A stretch of 64,000 nt of DNA from Mesorhizobium huakuii (GTDB lineage: Bacteria; Pseudomonadota; Alphaproteobacteria; Rhizobiales; Rhizobiaceae), in NCBI RefSeq assembly GCF_014189455.1, contig NZ_CP050297.1, positions 124,001-188,000 of the forward strand. The letters are read 5' to 3'. The position numbers and the translations under genes are program-made. Positions within the stretch are counted from its first letter, which is position 1, and every line of letters begins with the position of its first letter. Below the pieces are notes generated by a model. The model did no database searches. It was not told the DNA's origin and was given only the letters and a program-made list of their open reading frames with translations. Below are positions 48,877 through 57,674 of this stretch, piece by piece.

Positions 48877-50391
48877 TCAGGCGACGGGAACACCTGCCAG
48901 AGCACTTTGAACGGCATTCAATACATTTATCCGGCCGAAGCCAAAATAATCATTCCGGCCAGAAATGTACGGATATTCATCCGCTTTGTCCGCGGTATCA
49001 CAGATTATGCTCCGAACTTCGTCCTCCCGTAGGTTCGGATTGCAGCTGATGACTAACGCGCAAGCGCCGGCGACTATGGGAGTCGATGACGAGGTTCCGT
49101 TGAAGTTGGGTATGTAGTCCCCATCTGCATAACCAGAGCTCCCAGATATGTCCGTGGTGAGATTGTGAACCCCGGGCGCGGCGATCGAGATTTCAGGGCC
49201 GTAGCATGTGCCCCACCAAGTTTCTCCATCGGCGCTGGTTGGTGTTTTCAGTTTGTCGAATTCATTGCTGGCTGAGACCGTAATTATGTTTGGCAAAGTC
49301 CCTGGAAATTGAACCGGTCCGTTCGAGTTGCCAGCGGCGGCGACAACGACACAACCACGCCCGTCACGCCCTCTCGTTCGAGCATCTTCGAAACTTTCTG
49401 CAATCTCGTTTGATGGTGCTCCACCGCCCCAGCTATTGCTGAGGACCGACGCTCCATTCCGCCATGCCCACCCAATTGACCCTGAGATAATGCTGTTCGA
49501 AGTGACCCATGGCCCTCCGCTATAGGTAGAAGATGCTATTCGCACGGCCACAATGGAGCAACCCATTCCCGATCCGAGGACGCCGTGGTCATCACTTCCA
49601 GCACCAGCGGCCAGGCCCGCGCAAGCCGTACCATGCCCGTCCCAGCTGTTGGGTTCTTGGTAGGAATCGTTGTCAATCCCATCGTAGGTACCCCGAATTG
49701 CACCAGACAAATCCCTGTGCTTGGTATCAACTCCTTCGTCTAGGATCGCGATACTGACCTCTGGGCTTCCGGAATGAAGCATCCGCGCCTCATCGGTTTG
49801 GGTTATCTTCATCGCATATTGACTTTGTGGAGCTTGCAGAGAAGCTGCATCCGGCGCTCCGGAACCGCTTCTGCTTGGAATGTGCTTTCCAATCGTAATA
49901 AAGTCTGGCTCAGAGAAACGAACTATTGGATCGCTGTCTAGCAATGCACACAGGGCAAAGATATCGGTCTTCTCGGCGATTTCAAAGACGGCTGACTTCT
50001 CGCGCTTATCTAGGAGAGTGAGACCGTACTTTTCTGTAATCGCATCAACGTCCTCGATGCTTTTTAGTCCAACGATGACTCGATCGGCTGCCACCACCTG
50101 ATTGCCGCCTACGCAAAATACAGGAAGCGTTTGCGAGACTTCTGCCCGCACATTAAGCTTGGACATAGTGTCCGCTGGCGCAATCTGACCGGGCATTGGT
50201 GGCGCAACGGGGACTATTGTCAAATGCTCTCCCGGAATCTCAAACCTTGTGGAAAAGGGACCCGCACCAGACTGTTCTGTCGCTTCCGCGCGCGCACTTC
50301 GAGGCAGGTCGGGTTGGAAGCGGACTGCTACGACAGATGGGTCAAGTTCCAGGACAACGTCCTGCCCCAGAACCTTATAGCTATATGCCAT
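48877..50391 (-). CDS. Subtilisin-like serine protease (S8 family), cytoplasmic
   Basis: 504 aa with all catalytic residues: Asp218 (SIAILDEGVD), His253 (WDGHGTACAG), oxyanion Asn355 (VVAAAGNSNG) and Ser434 (NGTSSSTPIVAG). There is no signal peptide. The first ~200 residues form a long N-terminal region, with VGLKSIEDVDAITEKYGL near residues 107-124 resembling an I9-type inhibitor propeptide, so the enzyme may be held inactive until cleaved. The neighbouring caspase could do this, but that is inference. Gap of about 230 bases to the caspase gene, 99 bases from the cytochrome-like gene. Confidence 0.9.
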   Translation of the reverse strand: MAYSYKVLGQDVVLELDPSVVAVRFQPDLPRSARAEATEQSGAGPFSTRFEIPGEHLTIVPVAPPMPGQIAPADTMSKLNVRAEVSQTLPVFCVGGNQVVAADRVIVGLKSIEDVDAITEKYGLTLLDKREKSAVFEIAEKTDIFALCALLDSDPIVRFSEPDFITIGKHIPSRSGSGAPDAASLQAPQSQYAMKITQTDEARMLHSGSPEVSIAILDEGVDTKHRDLSGAIRGTYDGIDNDSYQEPNSWDGHGTACAGLAAGAGSDDHGVLGSGMGCSIVAVRIASSTYSGGPWVTSNSIISGSIGWAWRNGASVLSNSWGGGAPSNEIAESFEDARTRGRDGRGCVVVAAAGNSNGPVQFPGTLPNIITVSASNEFDKLKTPTSADGETWWGTCYGPEISIAAPGVHNLTTDISGSSGYADGDYIPNFNGTSSSTPIVAGACALVISCNPNLREDEVRSIICDTADKADEYPYISGRNDYFGFGRINVLNAVQSALAGVPVA

Positions 50392-50490
50392 CGATAATAA
50401 CTCCTGTGTCCGGCGGCCCTATACCAAGCTTCACCACACAATTTCGTCCTGCTTCCTGAAGCTTCGGCCAAGGAAGCTGTCGCTAGCTTG

Positions 50491-51774
50491 TCACCTTATG
50501 CATCTATCTGGCGGCGGCGCGCTCTCGCTGCGCCCTCTGAACGGAATAGACCAAACAAAGTCCGTCTGGTGGAAGAATGGCTCGCCATCCCGCTGGAACC
50601 ACGTTGGATCCGGGATGCCCCTCTCAAGGACGAGTTTATCCGTGTCAGGTCGGAACGCTTCTTTCCCGATTACTTCCTTGCACACTTCCACGCCTCCCCC
50701 GTCTTCGGGGCTTATCGAGCAAACCGCCTTCTGTTGAGCCGAGGGCATGGATACAAACTTTCTCCCTGTCTCCGACGTCCAAATCTCACGTGAAATCGCC
50801 GCCGTCGCATGGCAAGCAATGCACGACGATCGCACAAATTTGTATTCAATATTGTGATCCCCAAGGATCGTTGCCGAACCTGTTGGTAGAGTAAAATCAA
50901 CCTGTGTGCCGCCCAGTCGATAATTCTCCCATACCGTTCCTTGAGCGATCCGGGGTACACCATAGTCGTCTGGTGACGTGAACTTGATTCCGTCGTCGGG
51001 CTGATCTTTGTGATGGAAGCTGGCCCAAAACCAATTAGCTATGTCTTTGGTAATAATATGGAGTGCGATAAGACCATATACCTTTCCTTCAAATTCGGCG
51101 GTGTAATATGTTCCGCGCTGTGCCTCCGGGATGGGTGGCGCCGACTTATCTCCTTGCGGGTCATCAAAATCGATCCAAGCAGCTTTGACTTCTATCGAAT
51201 CGGCTGGGAATTGAATTGGCGGTTTCTTCCCCTCATCGACAGCCTTTGCGTATCTTTGCTGGCCTTCTACGCTGAAGAGACACTCATCCCGAATGAATTC
51301 GTAAGTAGCTCGATTCATACGAGTTTCACCGAATCCTCCAGCGTTGTGAAATATTCCATCCGAGGGTGAGAAGAATGGTCCGGGGCCACCGCTCTTGCCA
51401 CTCTTTGGTAAAGGTACTTTCCCCGGTGCCTCGTCCTTCAGCGTGGTAACATCATTCCAGAAAGGGGGCTCTGCCCCATTCTTTGTGTAAACTTCGGACT
51501 GGGCATTGCGCCACGTCTCCCATACGGACGTCGCTCCTGGAGCACCGAAGGGTTTGAAACAGTCGGGAGTGCCCCGAGCGATCTTTCGGTCGATTGCCGG
51601 ATGGTTGAGGGAGACGAACAGATCCCAGGCATGCTTACTGGGTCGATCGAATGCATCGCCCCGTATTGGCGTTGTCTGGCAGTAATTGGGCATTGTGCCC
51701 TCAGACGTTCCTGCTGCGCCCACTGCAGTTGACCCCACGGCAAGGGCAAGGATTGTTGCAACAAAAATGCGCAT
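50491..51774 (-). CDS. Exported protein with one c-type haem motif
   Basis: 427 aa. N-terminal signal peptide (MRIFVATILALAVGSTAVGA, likely cut after it) and one CxxCH haem-attachment motif (Cys318, Cys321, His322 in SSCIACHA). The rest, with several tryptophans and NWFWASFHHKDQPDDG, does not match a cytochrome class that I recognise. It is probably a periplasmic redox protein with a single covalent haem. Its start lies 9 bases below the stop of the 133-aa gene, so the two form one transcript. Confidence 0.8.
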   Translation of the reverse strand: MRIFVATILALAVGSTAVGAAGTSEGTMPNYCQTTPIRGDAFDRPSKHAWDLFVSLNHPAIDRKIARGTPDCFKPFGAPGATSVWETWRNAQSEVYTKNGAEPPFWNDVTTLKDEAPGKVPLPKSGKSGGPGPFFSPSDGIFHNAGGFGETRMNRATYEFIRDECLFSVEGQQRYAKAVDEGKKPPIQFPADSIEVKAAWIDFDDPQGDKSAPPIPEAQRGTYYTAEFEGKVYGLIALHIITKDIANWFWASFHHKDQPDDGIKFTSPDDYGVPRIAQGTVWENYRLGGTQVDFTLPTGSATILGDHNIEYKFVRSSCIACHATAAISREIWTSETGRKFVSMPSAQQKAVCSISPEDGGGVEVCKEVIGKEAFRPDTDKLVLERGIPDPTWFQRDGEPFFHQTDFVWSIPFRGRSESAPPPDRCIR

Positions 51775-51783
51775 TTGTTCCTC

Positions 51784-52185
51784 TCACACTTCAGTTTGAG
51801 CGACTTGGCCGTCTTCCAGGGCGCCCGCCTCAAGCCAAGCGCGAATTCCTTGAAGTATCTCGTCCCCGCTTATCGTTTCGCCATTTCCCAGCTTCACGGA
51901 ATAATCTTTGTCCGTTACGAAAGGTCCTGTTTTTGGCATCTGCGGCATGCCGCACCACCCCGCTTTTAGTATCTGATAAAATGCAGAGTTTACTTTGTCC
52001 TTGGGATCGATAATTGGAACAGGTTGCCCAGCGCACTGTTTTGTTGGAATGAAGCCTGTTATGAAAGCGGCGTAAGGTTGATGCCAAAATACCTTGTGAC
52101 CAGCGTTTCCTGCGTCTAGGTTGGCGTTCAATGCGATCGCGTCGAGATACTGCTGCACAGTTTTATAGCTTATCGTCATGTCCAT
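51784..52185 (-). CDS. Small cytochrome-like protein without CxxCH
   Basis: 133 aa, first gene after luxI (62-base gap). The end, WCGMPQMPKTGPF then SGDEILQGIRAWLEAGALEDG, resembles the C-terminal part of small c-type cytochromes (MP..GP and the final I..W...GA helix), but the CxxCH motif is missing; the three cysteines (TKQCAGQP, KAGWCG) are not spaced for haem. There is no signal peptide either. It may be a haem-less partner of the 427-aa haem protein, or a cytoplasmic sensor. Confidence 0.7.
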   Translation of the reverse strand: MDMTISYKTVQQYLDAIALNANLDAGNAGHKVFWHQPYAAFITGFIPTKQCAGQPVPIIDPKDKVNSAFYQILKAGWCGMPQMPKTGPFVTDKDYSVKLGNGETISGDEILQGIRAWLEAGALEDGQVAQTEV

Positions 52186-52247
52186 ATCGTTTCTCTGCTA
52201 TAACCTATCGCTTAGTGAGTGTACGCGACGGATGCCGACTTATAGTA

Positions 52248-52940
52248 TTAAAAGTCAAATAGACCTCTTTGAATACTTGAGTTGGTGGCCGCGCTCTGCA
52301 AGTTTCTGTCGCCTTCGATGAACGGCAGTTGAATTCCGCGGCGAGCCAGCAGCGAATAATCGATGCCAAGGATCTTGCGGACGCTCGCCAGCGCCGCCTC
52401 GTTCACGTCGATGTAGGCGACAATGTACCACTCGCCGTTTTCTTCCCGCGCCATGCCCATCGGCTCGGCCCGCCATTTGAGCGCTCCGTGGTGGGGCATG
52501 AAATAGGTTTCCTGGACACCGCCCACCGCGCTGAGGCCCTCGTCGAGCGCGTATTCCATCACCGCGCAGCACAGCTGCGTCAGCGTTCCCCGTAGCCCGG
52601 TCGAGCGTTTGTCGGGAACGACGAAGGTGCGCGTCCATTCGGCCCAATCGGGACGTCTTGGGACGCCCGATCTTTCACACATGTGAGAAAAAACCTCCGA
52701 GACCATGTGCGGCTCGCTTGTTGGGATCAGTCGAGCCGAGGTCACCACGCGACCGTCCTCGATACCCAGCAAATAGGTTGCTGCGTCCGTATCGAACTGG
52801 TCCCGCTCTCGACCGTCTGGGCTCGGAGGGCGCCAGTGTTTTTGATGCACGAAGAAGTCGTGACGTCGGCGCAGAAACTCGTCGAATTCGTTTTCGTAGA
52901 GATGCTTGTTCAGCGCATTGACGACATGAGCAGTGATCAT
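52248..52940 (-). CDS. N-acyl-homoserine lactone synthase (LuxI family)
   Basis: Makes the quorum-sensing signal from S-adenosylmethionine and an acyl donor. 230 aa. The invariant LuxI residues are at the expected places: Arg25, Phe29, Trp36, Asp47, Asp50, Arg70, Phe84, Glu101 and Arg104 (AEWTRTF). The DGRERDQFDTDAATYLLGI stretch and general layout recall BjaI and RpaI, which use isovaleryl- or coumaroyl-CoA rather than acyl-ACP, so an unusual signal is possible. A lux box lies 58 bases upstream. Gene order luxR, luxI, then the protease operon, all on the minus strand. Confidence 0.92.
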   Translation of the reverse strand: MITAHVVNALNKHLYENEFDEFLRRRHDFFVHQKHWRPPSPDGRERDQFDTDAATYLLGIEDGRVVTSARLIPTSEPHMVSEVFSHMCERSGVPRRPDWAEWTRTFVVPDKRSTGLRGTLTQLCCAVMEYALDEGLSAVGGVQETYFMPHHGALKWRAEPMGMAREENGEWYIVAYIDVNEAALASVRKILGIDYSLLARRGIQLPFIEGDRNLQSAATNSSIQRGLFDF

Positions 52941-52997
52941 TGCGCAATCCCCCGATCGTTCTCCGAGGGAATAGTTGCAGCCGCGCTAAAGTACGTC

Positions 52998-53017
52998 ACC
53001 TGTCCGATCGGACAGTT
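52998..53017. promoter_or_regulatory. lux box upstream of luxI
   Basis: A 20-base site with a perfect 16-base palindrome CTGTCCGATCGGACAG at 53000-53015, fitting the lux/las-box pattern CTGnCCn...nGGnCAG. It lies between the luxR stop and the luxI start, 58 bases from the ATG, where a LuxR dimer could activate luxI and the genes behind it. No second copy was noticed before the other genes of the operon. Confidence 0.75.
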
Positions 53018-53024
53018 GACGCAG

Positions 53025-53747
53025 CTAGGGATGGATCAAACGCCGGCGCACCGCCTCCACGACAGCTTGCGTGGTCGTGCCGACGCCGAATGCCTCGCGG
53101 GCTCTCGTGGCATGCCATTTGACGGTGCGCTCAGCCAGGCCGAGAATCTGGGATGTTTCAGAGGAGGTCTTGCCTGCGGCAGCCCACAGAAGCACTTCCT
53201 TCTCCCGATCGGTCAGGATACCGTCAGCTTCGTCTTCGATATCCGACAAGGCCTGGATCGACATCCCGGCGTATACCGCCATGGTAACCAGCTGCACCTG
53301 ATGGCGCGGCGACAGGCTGCAGCTCTTTTGCGAGCAAGCGAAGGACAGGACGGATTGCCAATGGTGGACGCTGAGCATCGGCACGGCAAAGCCGCTGCAG
53401 ATACCGAACTCCGTCGCCTCGCCCGCCACGCGTCTGGAGCCTTCGGTATCGGACCATTTTGCCGGGACTTCGGCCCACAGGAACGGCTTCAGGGTTTTTG
53501 CCGAATAGATACAGACGCCGTCAACGGCGGCATGCTCGGCTTCGACATAGCGTTCGAACCAACCCTCAGGCCAGCCGTTCAGTTCCACCATCGGTGCGAG
53601 CTTCTGCCCTCCGAGGGGAACACCACTCAAGATGAGATGTTCGAAGCCGAGATTTCTCACAGTCTCAAGCAGATCGGTCAAAAGCGGTCCGGTCGCCGTG
53701 TGCTTCCGGCAGCGTTCGACAAAGTCGAATACGTCTGAATCGATCAT
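53025..53747 (-). CDS. LuxR-family quorum-sensing regulator
   Basis: 240 aa from ATG 53747 (the frame is open 15 codons further up, but this start fits the family). N-terminal autoinducer-binding domain (residues about 20-160; WFERYVEAEHAAVDG holds the conserved Tyr and Asp, but Gly stands where most LuxR proteins have Pro). C-terminal GerE/LuxR helix-turn-helix with LTDREKEVLLWAAAGKTSSE, then TVKWHATRAREAFGV. It lies upstream of luxI in the same direction with an 84-base gap that contains the lux box, so its target is probably this gap. Confidence 0.92.
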   Translation of the reverse strand: MIDSDVFDFVERCRKHTATGPLLTDLLETVRNLGFEHLILSGVPLGGQKLAPMVELNGWPEGWFERYVEAEHAAVDGVCIYSAKTLKPFLWAEVPAKWSDTEGSRRVAGEATEFGICSGFAVPMLSVHHWQSVLSFACSQKSCSLSPRHQVQLVTMAVYAGMSIQALSDIEDEADGILTDREKEVLLWAAAGKTSSETSQILGLAERTVKWHATRAREAFGVGTTTQAVVEAVRRRLIHP

Positions 53748-54059
53748 GCAAGAGACCCCCCATCCTTGCGCTACGATAGAAGTATAACCCAATTGGGCAG
53801 CTTGAAAATATCTTAATGGCGTTGGCGTTTGCCAGGGGATAAGAGGAGCCTATAGCACACTTGTTGAATTGCTTTCGATTGCAGTAAGTGGCGAACAAAA
53901 TGACCGTTTTCGAGTAATAAATTGATACAATTGGCAAGTCACCATGGTTACATATAATACTGATTAATTTCCGTGCGTTACGAAGAGATTATATATCGCG
54001 AACGTGACGGCGAATGTTGAAAGAGCCCCTCCTGTTCACGGATATGTCTGATCTGATTG
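53748..54059. other. AT-rich intergenic region upstream of luxR
   Basis: No gene seen. The GC content drops clearly here compared with the rest of the window. It should hold the luxR promoter; no convincing second lux box is visible. Confidence 0.5.
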
Positions 54060-54730
54060 GGAGCGTACTTCATCGGGCTTGGTCGGCACGTCTTGGAAGC
54101 GCCTCCGCCAGAAAGGTCGGCTCGAGACGCGCCCCTCCTGTTGGTAGGCTTGAAGCCGGTTTCCCTCATATGCCTTTCTGATCGCATTCAGGCGTTCGGC
54201 ATACGATGGCAAGGCCTTCATATCCCCAGCCAGATGAGCTGCAGCCGCCTGCGCGCCCCTTATACCAAGATTCACTGATCAGAACTCCTGAGCCCAATCT
54301 CGCAGGCCGATAGACATGATCCGCCATGGTTGCTCGACGAGCTTGTTCCATGCGTCGCAACAGTGATCGACAATTTCGTCGTAGGAGCCGAACACCCGGT
54401 TCGATAACCAGTACCCGCACTCCGCTCGCAAGGCAGGCCCGGTACCACCATCCGTCCGGCGCAGATTCGACGACGAGAAAGCCGTCGAGGTCGGTCGATG
54501 CTCGTCGATGCGGAAGCCGGCAATACCGGCTCACCAATCGGTCCAGTCCTACCGGCCGCCCGGCCCCGAGAAGTCGTGTCAGGAACGCCCCGCGGCCTGT
54601 GGCATCTATGAGAAACCGCGCCCGGATGAGCCGAGGGCCGGCTGGTGCGGTTAACCTCAGGGCAGGGCGGTTCCGACCGCCCGACAAGCTATTGGCCATG
54701 CTCAGCGGCAGGTCATGGCCCAAAATTATG
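54060..54730 (-). pseudogene. FAD-dependent oxidoreductase, decayed remnant
   Basis: Pieces of a flavin-dependent monooxygenase/halogenase-like protein in several frames. In order: IRARFLIDATGRGAFLTRLL (the FAD-binding DATG motif) and DGFLVVESAPDGWWYRACL in one frame; SYDEIVDHCCDAWNKLVEQ and IMSIGLRDWAQEF in another; then LGIRGAQAAAAHLAGDM and PFWRRR near 54100-54250 in a third. The nucleotide-binding N-terminus and the GD..DP..G segment are missing. It cannot make a working protein. Families with this end include tryptophan-halogenase-like and LodB-like flavoproteins; I cannot choose. Confidence 0.6.
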
Positions 54731-54822
54731 CGGAGTGCTGCGCCCGCAAACTCCAGTCCACATCTCGGTCAATCCGCGAGGACTCCGCATAATCCTGCGC
54801 TCCTTCGACGGGGCCGGCGGAT

Positions 54823-55479
54823 GTGAAAAGGGCAAAACGGGCAGCGACGAAACCTGCCGGAGAGGCGGCATTCTCGGAGGATGAGATTTCCATCCTGCAA
54901 TTCCGCATCTGGCTGAAGGACGTGAGCCCGATGATGTGGCGTAGGGTTCAGGTTCTCTCGACGATGACGCTACGCGAGTTTCATGGCGTCCTTCAGGTCG
55001 CGATGGGATGGGAAGGCATCCACCTTTACCAGTTCGTCATTCACACGGTGCGGTACGGCTCGTGGGAGGCGGGTGCCCGCTCTCCGGCTGTCACACTTGG
55101 CAATCTGCAACTGCGTAAGGGCAGCCGGTTCCTGTATGGGTACGACCTCAACATCCCCTGGGAGCACGAGGTCCGGCTAGAGGAACGCCGGCCTGTCAAA
55201 CCCGGCGCTCACTATCCGGCGTGTATGGGCGGCGACGGCAACTGTCCGCCTGAGGATTGTGGTGGACCGGAAGCCTGGATGTGGCAGAGGGACAAGGCGC
55301 TCGGGCCTGACCTCCATGAGGATCTCGCCACAGCATTGGAATTCATCACGGAAATCGGCGACACCCGGTCCCTTGCGCTCCTTGATGATCCGGACCGCGC
55401 TGGGGAATTGCAGGATGTCAATCGGCTCGCAATCGGGACCCTGGGTCGGCGCGCAAAAGGGGGTCTGACTCACATTTGA
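54823..55479 (+). CDS. Plasmid pRiA4b ORF-3-like protein
   Basis: 218 aa, GTG start 54823. Contains the signature of this family: FRIWLKDVSPMMWRRVQV, TMTLREFHGVLQVAMGWEG, HLYQF and the later YPACMGGDGNCPPEDCGGP (the C....CPPEDCGG motif). The biochemical role of the family is not known; it is frequent on rhizobial and agrobacterial plasmids and near mobile elements, first named from the Ri plasmid. The gene looks intact. The C-terminus borders the ISL3 left end. Confidence 0.88.
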   Translation: MKRAKRAATKPAGEAAFSEDEISILQFRIWLKDVSPMMWRRVQVLSTMTLREFHGVLQVAMGWEGIHLYQFVIHTVRYGSWEAGARSPAVTLGNLQLRKGSRFLYGYDLNIPWEHEVRLEERRPVKPGAHYPACMGGDGNCPPEDCGGPEAWMWQRDKALGPDLHEDLATALEFITEIGDTRSLALLDDPDRAGELQDVNRLAIGTLGRRAKGGLTHI

Positions 55480-55527
55480 TGATTTTGCATGGCGGCGTGG
55501 TGCTGTTTTCTGAGGGGAATCAGCACC

Positions 55528-55866
55528 ATGGTGAGAAATTTGCGTTTGTCGTCCTTGATCCCGGCGGGATTGGTCGTTGAGGCCATCGCTGAGAACGAAG
55601 GAGTGATTGTCATTACCGCGCGGTCAGGGACGCCGGCGCGGCCTTGCCCTCTTTGCCGCAGAGTGTCGAGCCGGGTCCACAGCCGCTATGTTCGACGCGT
55701 GTCCGATCTTCCCTGTAGTGGGACGAAGGTGGAGCTCCGCCTCGTCGCGCGTCGCTTCGTCTGCGATGCACCGCTGTGCCATCGACGAATCTTCGCCGAA
55801 CGCTTTGACGACAGTGTTGTCACCGAGCGATCGCGCCGGACCTCGCTGTTAGCGGTCGTCAGGAAG
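55528..55866 (+). pseudogene. ISL3-family transposase, N-terminal part only
   Basis: The zinc-finger domain of an ISL3 transposase: ARPCPLCRRVSSRVHSRYV, then CDAPLCHRRIFAERFDD. ATG 55528 is preceded by GAGGGGAA. The frame is cut after SLLAVVRK by the left end of an IS21 element at 55867. No other part of the gene is in the window. Confidence 0.82.
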
Positions 55867-55934
55867 TGCGCATAAACGGTGCCATGTGCAGTTTGGGGTT
55901 TTCCTGTGAGAGAGGAAGGGGCTGCTGATTGGGT

Positions 55935-56117
55935 TTAGTCAGTTGGGGCCTGTTGGCTCTGGATCTCCTGCTGGATGTCGATGGCGTAGCATGACCAGAT
56001 CTTGTCGCGCAGCTCGGTGAGGAGCTCGAAGACGGCGAGCGCCTGGTCGGGTGTCCATGTTGTTGGGATGTCTAGCGGGAAGAAGAGCGGCAAGCCTGGT
56101 TTTGCAGGTGCTGTCAT
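55935..56117 (-). CDS. Small ORF behind istB of IS21 X, 60 aa
   Basis: The ATG overlaps the istB stop (ATGA at 56114-56117), so it is translationally coupled. It reads LPLFFPLDIPTTWTPDQALA and VFELLTELRDKIWSCYAIDI, a short helical protein. Similar small proteins occur beside transposition genes of several IS types; the role is unknown. Confidence 0.6.
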   Translation of the reverse strand: MTAPAKPGLPLFFPLDIPTTWTPDQALAVFELLTELRDKIWSCYAIDIQQEIQSQQAPTD

Positions 56118-56872
56118 GGCTTTGCCGGCCTTCTTTGGACGGCGCGCTGTTCGGAGCGTTCGGTCGCCTCTTTGAGACGGTAGGATTGGCCTTCGATGGC
56201 GATCACCTCGGCATTGTGGACGAGACGATCGACCATGGACACGACGCAGGCTGCGTTGGGAAAGACCTCGTGCCAGTCGGCGAAGTTTCGATTTGTGGTG
56301 ACGAGAGTGCTCTTGGTCTCATAGCGTCGGCTGATGAGCTCGAACAGCAGGTCGGCGTGGCGGTTGGTATAGGATAGGTATCCGACCTCGTCGATTACGA
56401 GAAGCGTGGGGGCGGCGTAATGTGCCAGACGCCGGCGCAGGGCGGAGGCACTGTCGATGGCGGCCAGATCACCGAGAAGCTGTCCGGCGCTTGTAAACAG
56501 GGCGGTGTGGCCATTCAGGACAGCATGGTAGGCGATGTTCCGGGCGAATGTTGACTTGCCGACGCCGTTGGGTCCGATAAGGACGGCGTTGCCGGCGTCG
56601 CGGATAAAATCGAGCCTCATCAGAGCCTCGATGGCCTGTCGGTCGCATCGGGTCGGAAAGGACCAGTCGAAGTCGCAGAGCGGCTTGAATCGGCCGATCT
56701 TGGCGTCCTTCAGCCGGCGGTCTTGACTGCGCCTGGCGCGCTCGTCCTCTTCCCAGTCGAGGAGTGTAAGCGCCCATCCGGCTTGAGTGGCGTCCTGCCA
56801 GTGGGCCACAAGCCCGTGCAGATGCAGGCGCGCGGCGCGGTCACGCCCGTCTTCCGGATCAGGAGTGGTCAT
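56114..56872 (-). CDS. istB: IstB ATPase of IS21 X
   Basis: 252 aa, intact. Walker A is LIGPNGVGKST (near residue 98), Walker B TLLVIDEVGYLSY (near 155), followed by TTNRNFADWHEVFPN and VDRLVHNAEVIAIEG. This is a different subgroup from the IstB proteins at 3.2 and 8.8 kb (GNxGxGKT/LLLLDDWG types). It overlaps the istA end by 14 bases. Confidence 0.92.
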   Translation of the reverse strand: MTTPDPEDGRDRAARLHLHGLVAHWQDATQAGWALTLLDWEEDERARRSQDRRLKDAKIGRFKPLCDFDWSFPTRCDRQAIEALMRLDFIRDAGNAVLIGPNGVGKSTFARNIAYHAVLNGHTALFTSAGQLLGDLAAIDSASALRRRLAHYAAPTLLVIDEVGYLSYTNRHADLLFELISRRYETKSTLVTTNRNFADWHEVFPNAACVVSMVDRLVHNAEVIAIEGQSYRLKEATERSEQRAVQRRPAKP

Positions 56873-57671
56873 TGGGGGTTTCCTTGAGACGGTCGTAGAT
56901 GTCTAGACGGGCGGGCCTGACGGGGCTGTCCTTGTCCTGCACATGCTGAGGCAGCGCGACATGCAGCAGTGGGGGTTGGCGGCGCCGTTCACGTCGGCGC
57001 TCAAGGATCAACTGCACAGCGTTGGGATGGGGCGCTGGCCCTTCGAGTGCCAGGACCTCCAGGATCCCGGCCTGAAGCTCATTGGCTCCGTAGTGCTCGA
57101 GCAGTCGGTTCAGTCCGATGACGGCAGAGTGCAAGGAGTGACCGTTCTGAGCCGCGCGCTCAAGAAGCGCGGTACTGGCCGGGACGGCCATGGCCAGGCG
57201 ATCAGTCGCGCTGTGACGCCGGGCCCCACGCTTCTCATCGACCAGTGCCTTGATATGGGCGGTATCTTCTGTCTGGGCGCCCTTGTCGTAGCTGCGGACG
57301 TGACAGGCAATGATCTGCGCACCGTCCAGGATGCGGACCTCCTTTTGCGTTGCCGTCACGCTCAAGGTGCGAAGCACGTAGGCGTGGGGCACGGAATAGT
57401 CGTTCAGATCGAAGCGGGCGTACGGGGTCTTGCCGATGGAGACGGCGATCTGCGCCGGCCATGGGAACGGATTGCCTGGTAATGGCAAGAGGTAAGGCGC
57501 CTCCAGGGCGGAGGCCTGTCGTACGGTGATGTCCTCACCTGGGCAAAGCCTGTCTGCGGCGACGCCGTCGCACCAGGCATCGGCCTGGGCGTTGAGGTCT
57601 TCCAGGCTGGTGAAGCCGCGGGCGGCAAAGAAATTGTCGCGGATATACCGGATGGCGCGCTCCACGCGCCC
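56859..57671 (-). pseudogene. istA: istA of IS21 X, C-terminal part only
   Basis: From KGRVERAIRYIRDNFFAAR to the stop. This is the C-terminal half of an IstA of the subgroup with LNAQADAWCDGVAADR and VGKTPYxRFDLNDYSVPH features. The N-terminal catalytic part should read ...(G/E)xEKGRVER; it is cut by element B at the AAGG of the KG codons. What lies beyond element B (61147 onward) is the N-terminal part of another IstA subgroup, so this gene has no matching other half here. Confidence 0.85.
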
Positions 57672-57674
57672 CTT

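Larger units (their letters stand above)
55867..57674. mobile_element. IS21 element X, left part (istB side), joined to element B copy 2
   Basis: The left end is probably TGCGCATAAACGG at 55867, directly after the broken ISL3 gene. It contains a small ORF, istB and the C-terminal part of istA of one IS21 subgroup. It stops at the CCTT core of element B (57671-57674). The istA N-terminus and right end of this element are not on the other side, where a different IS21 continues. Confidence 0.75.
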
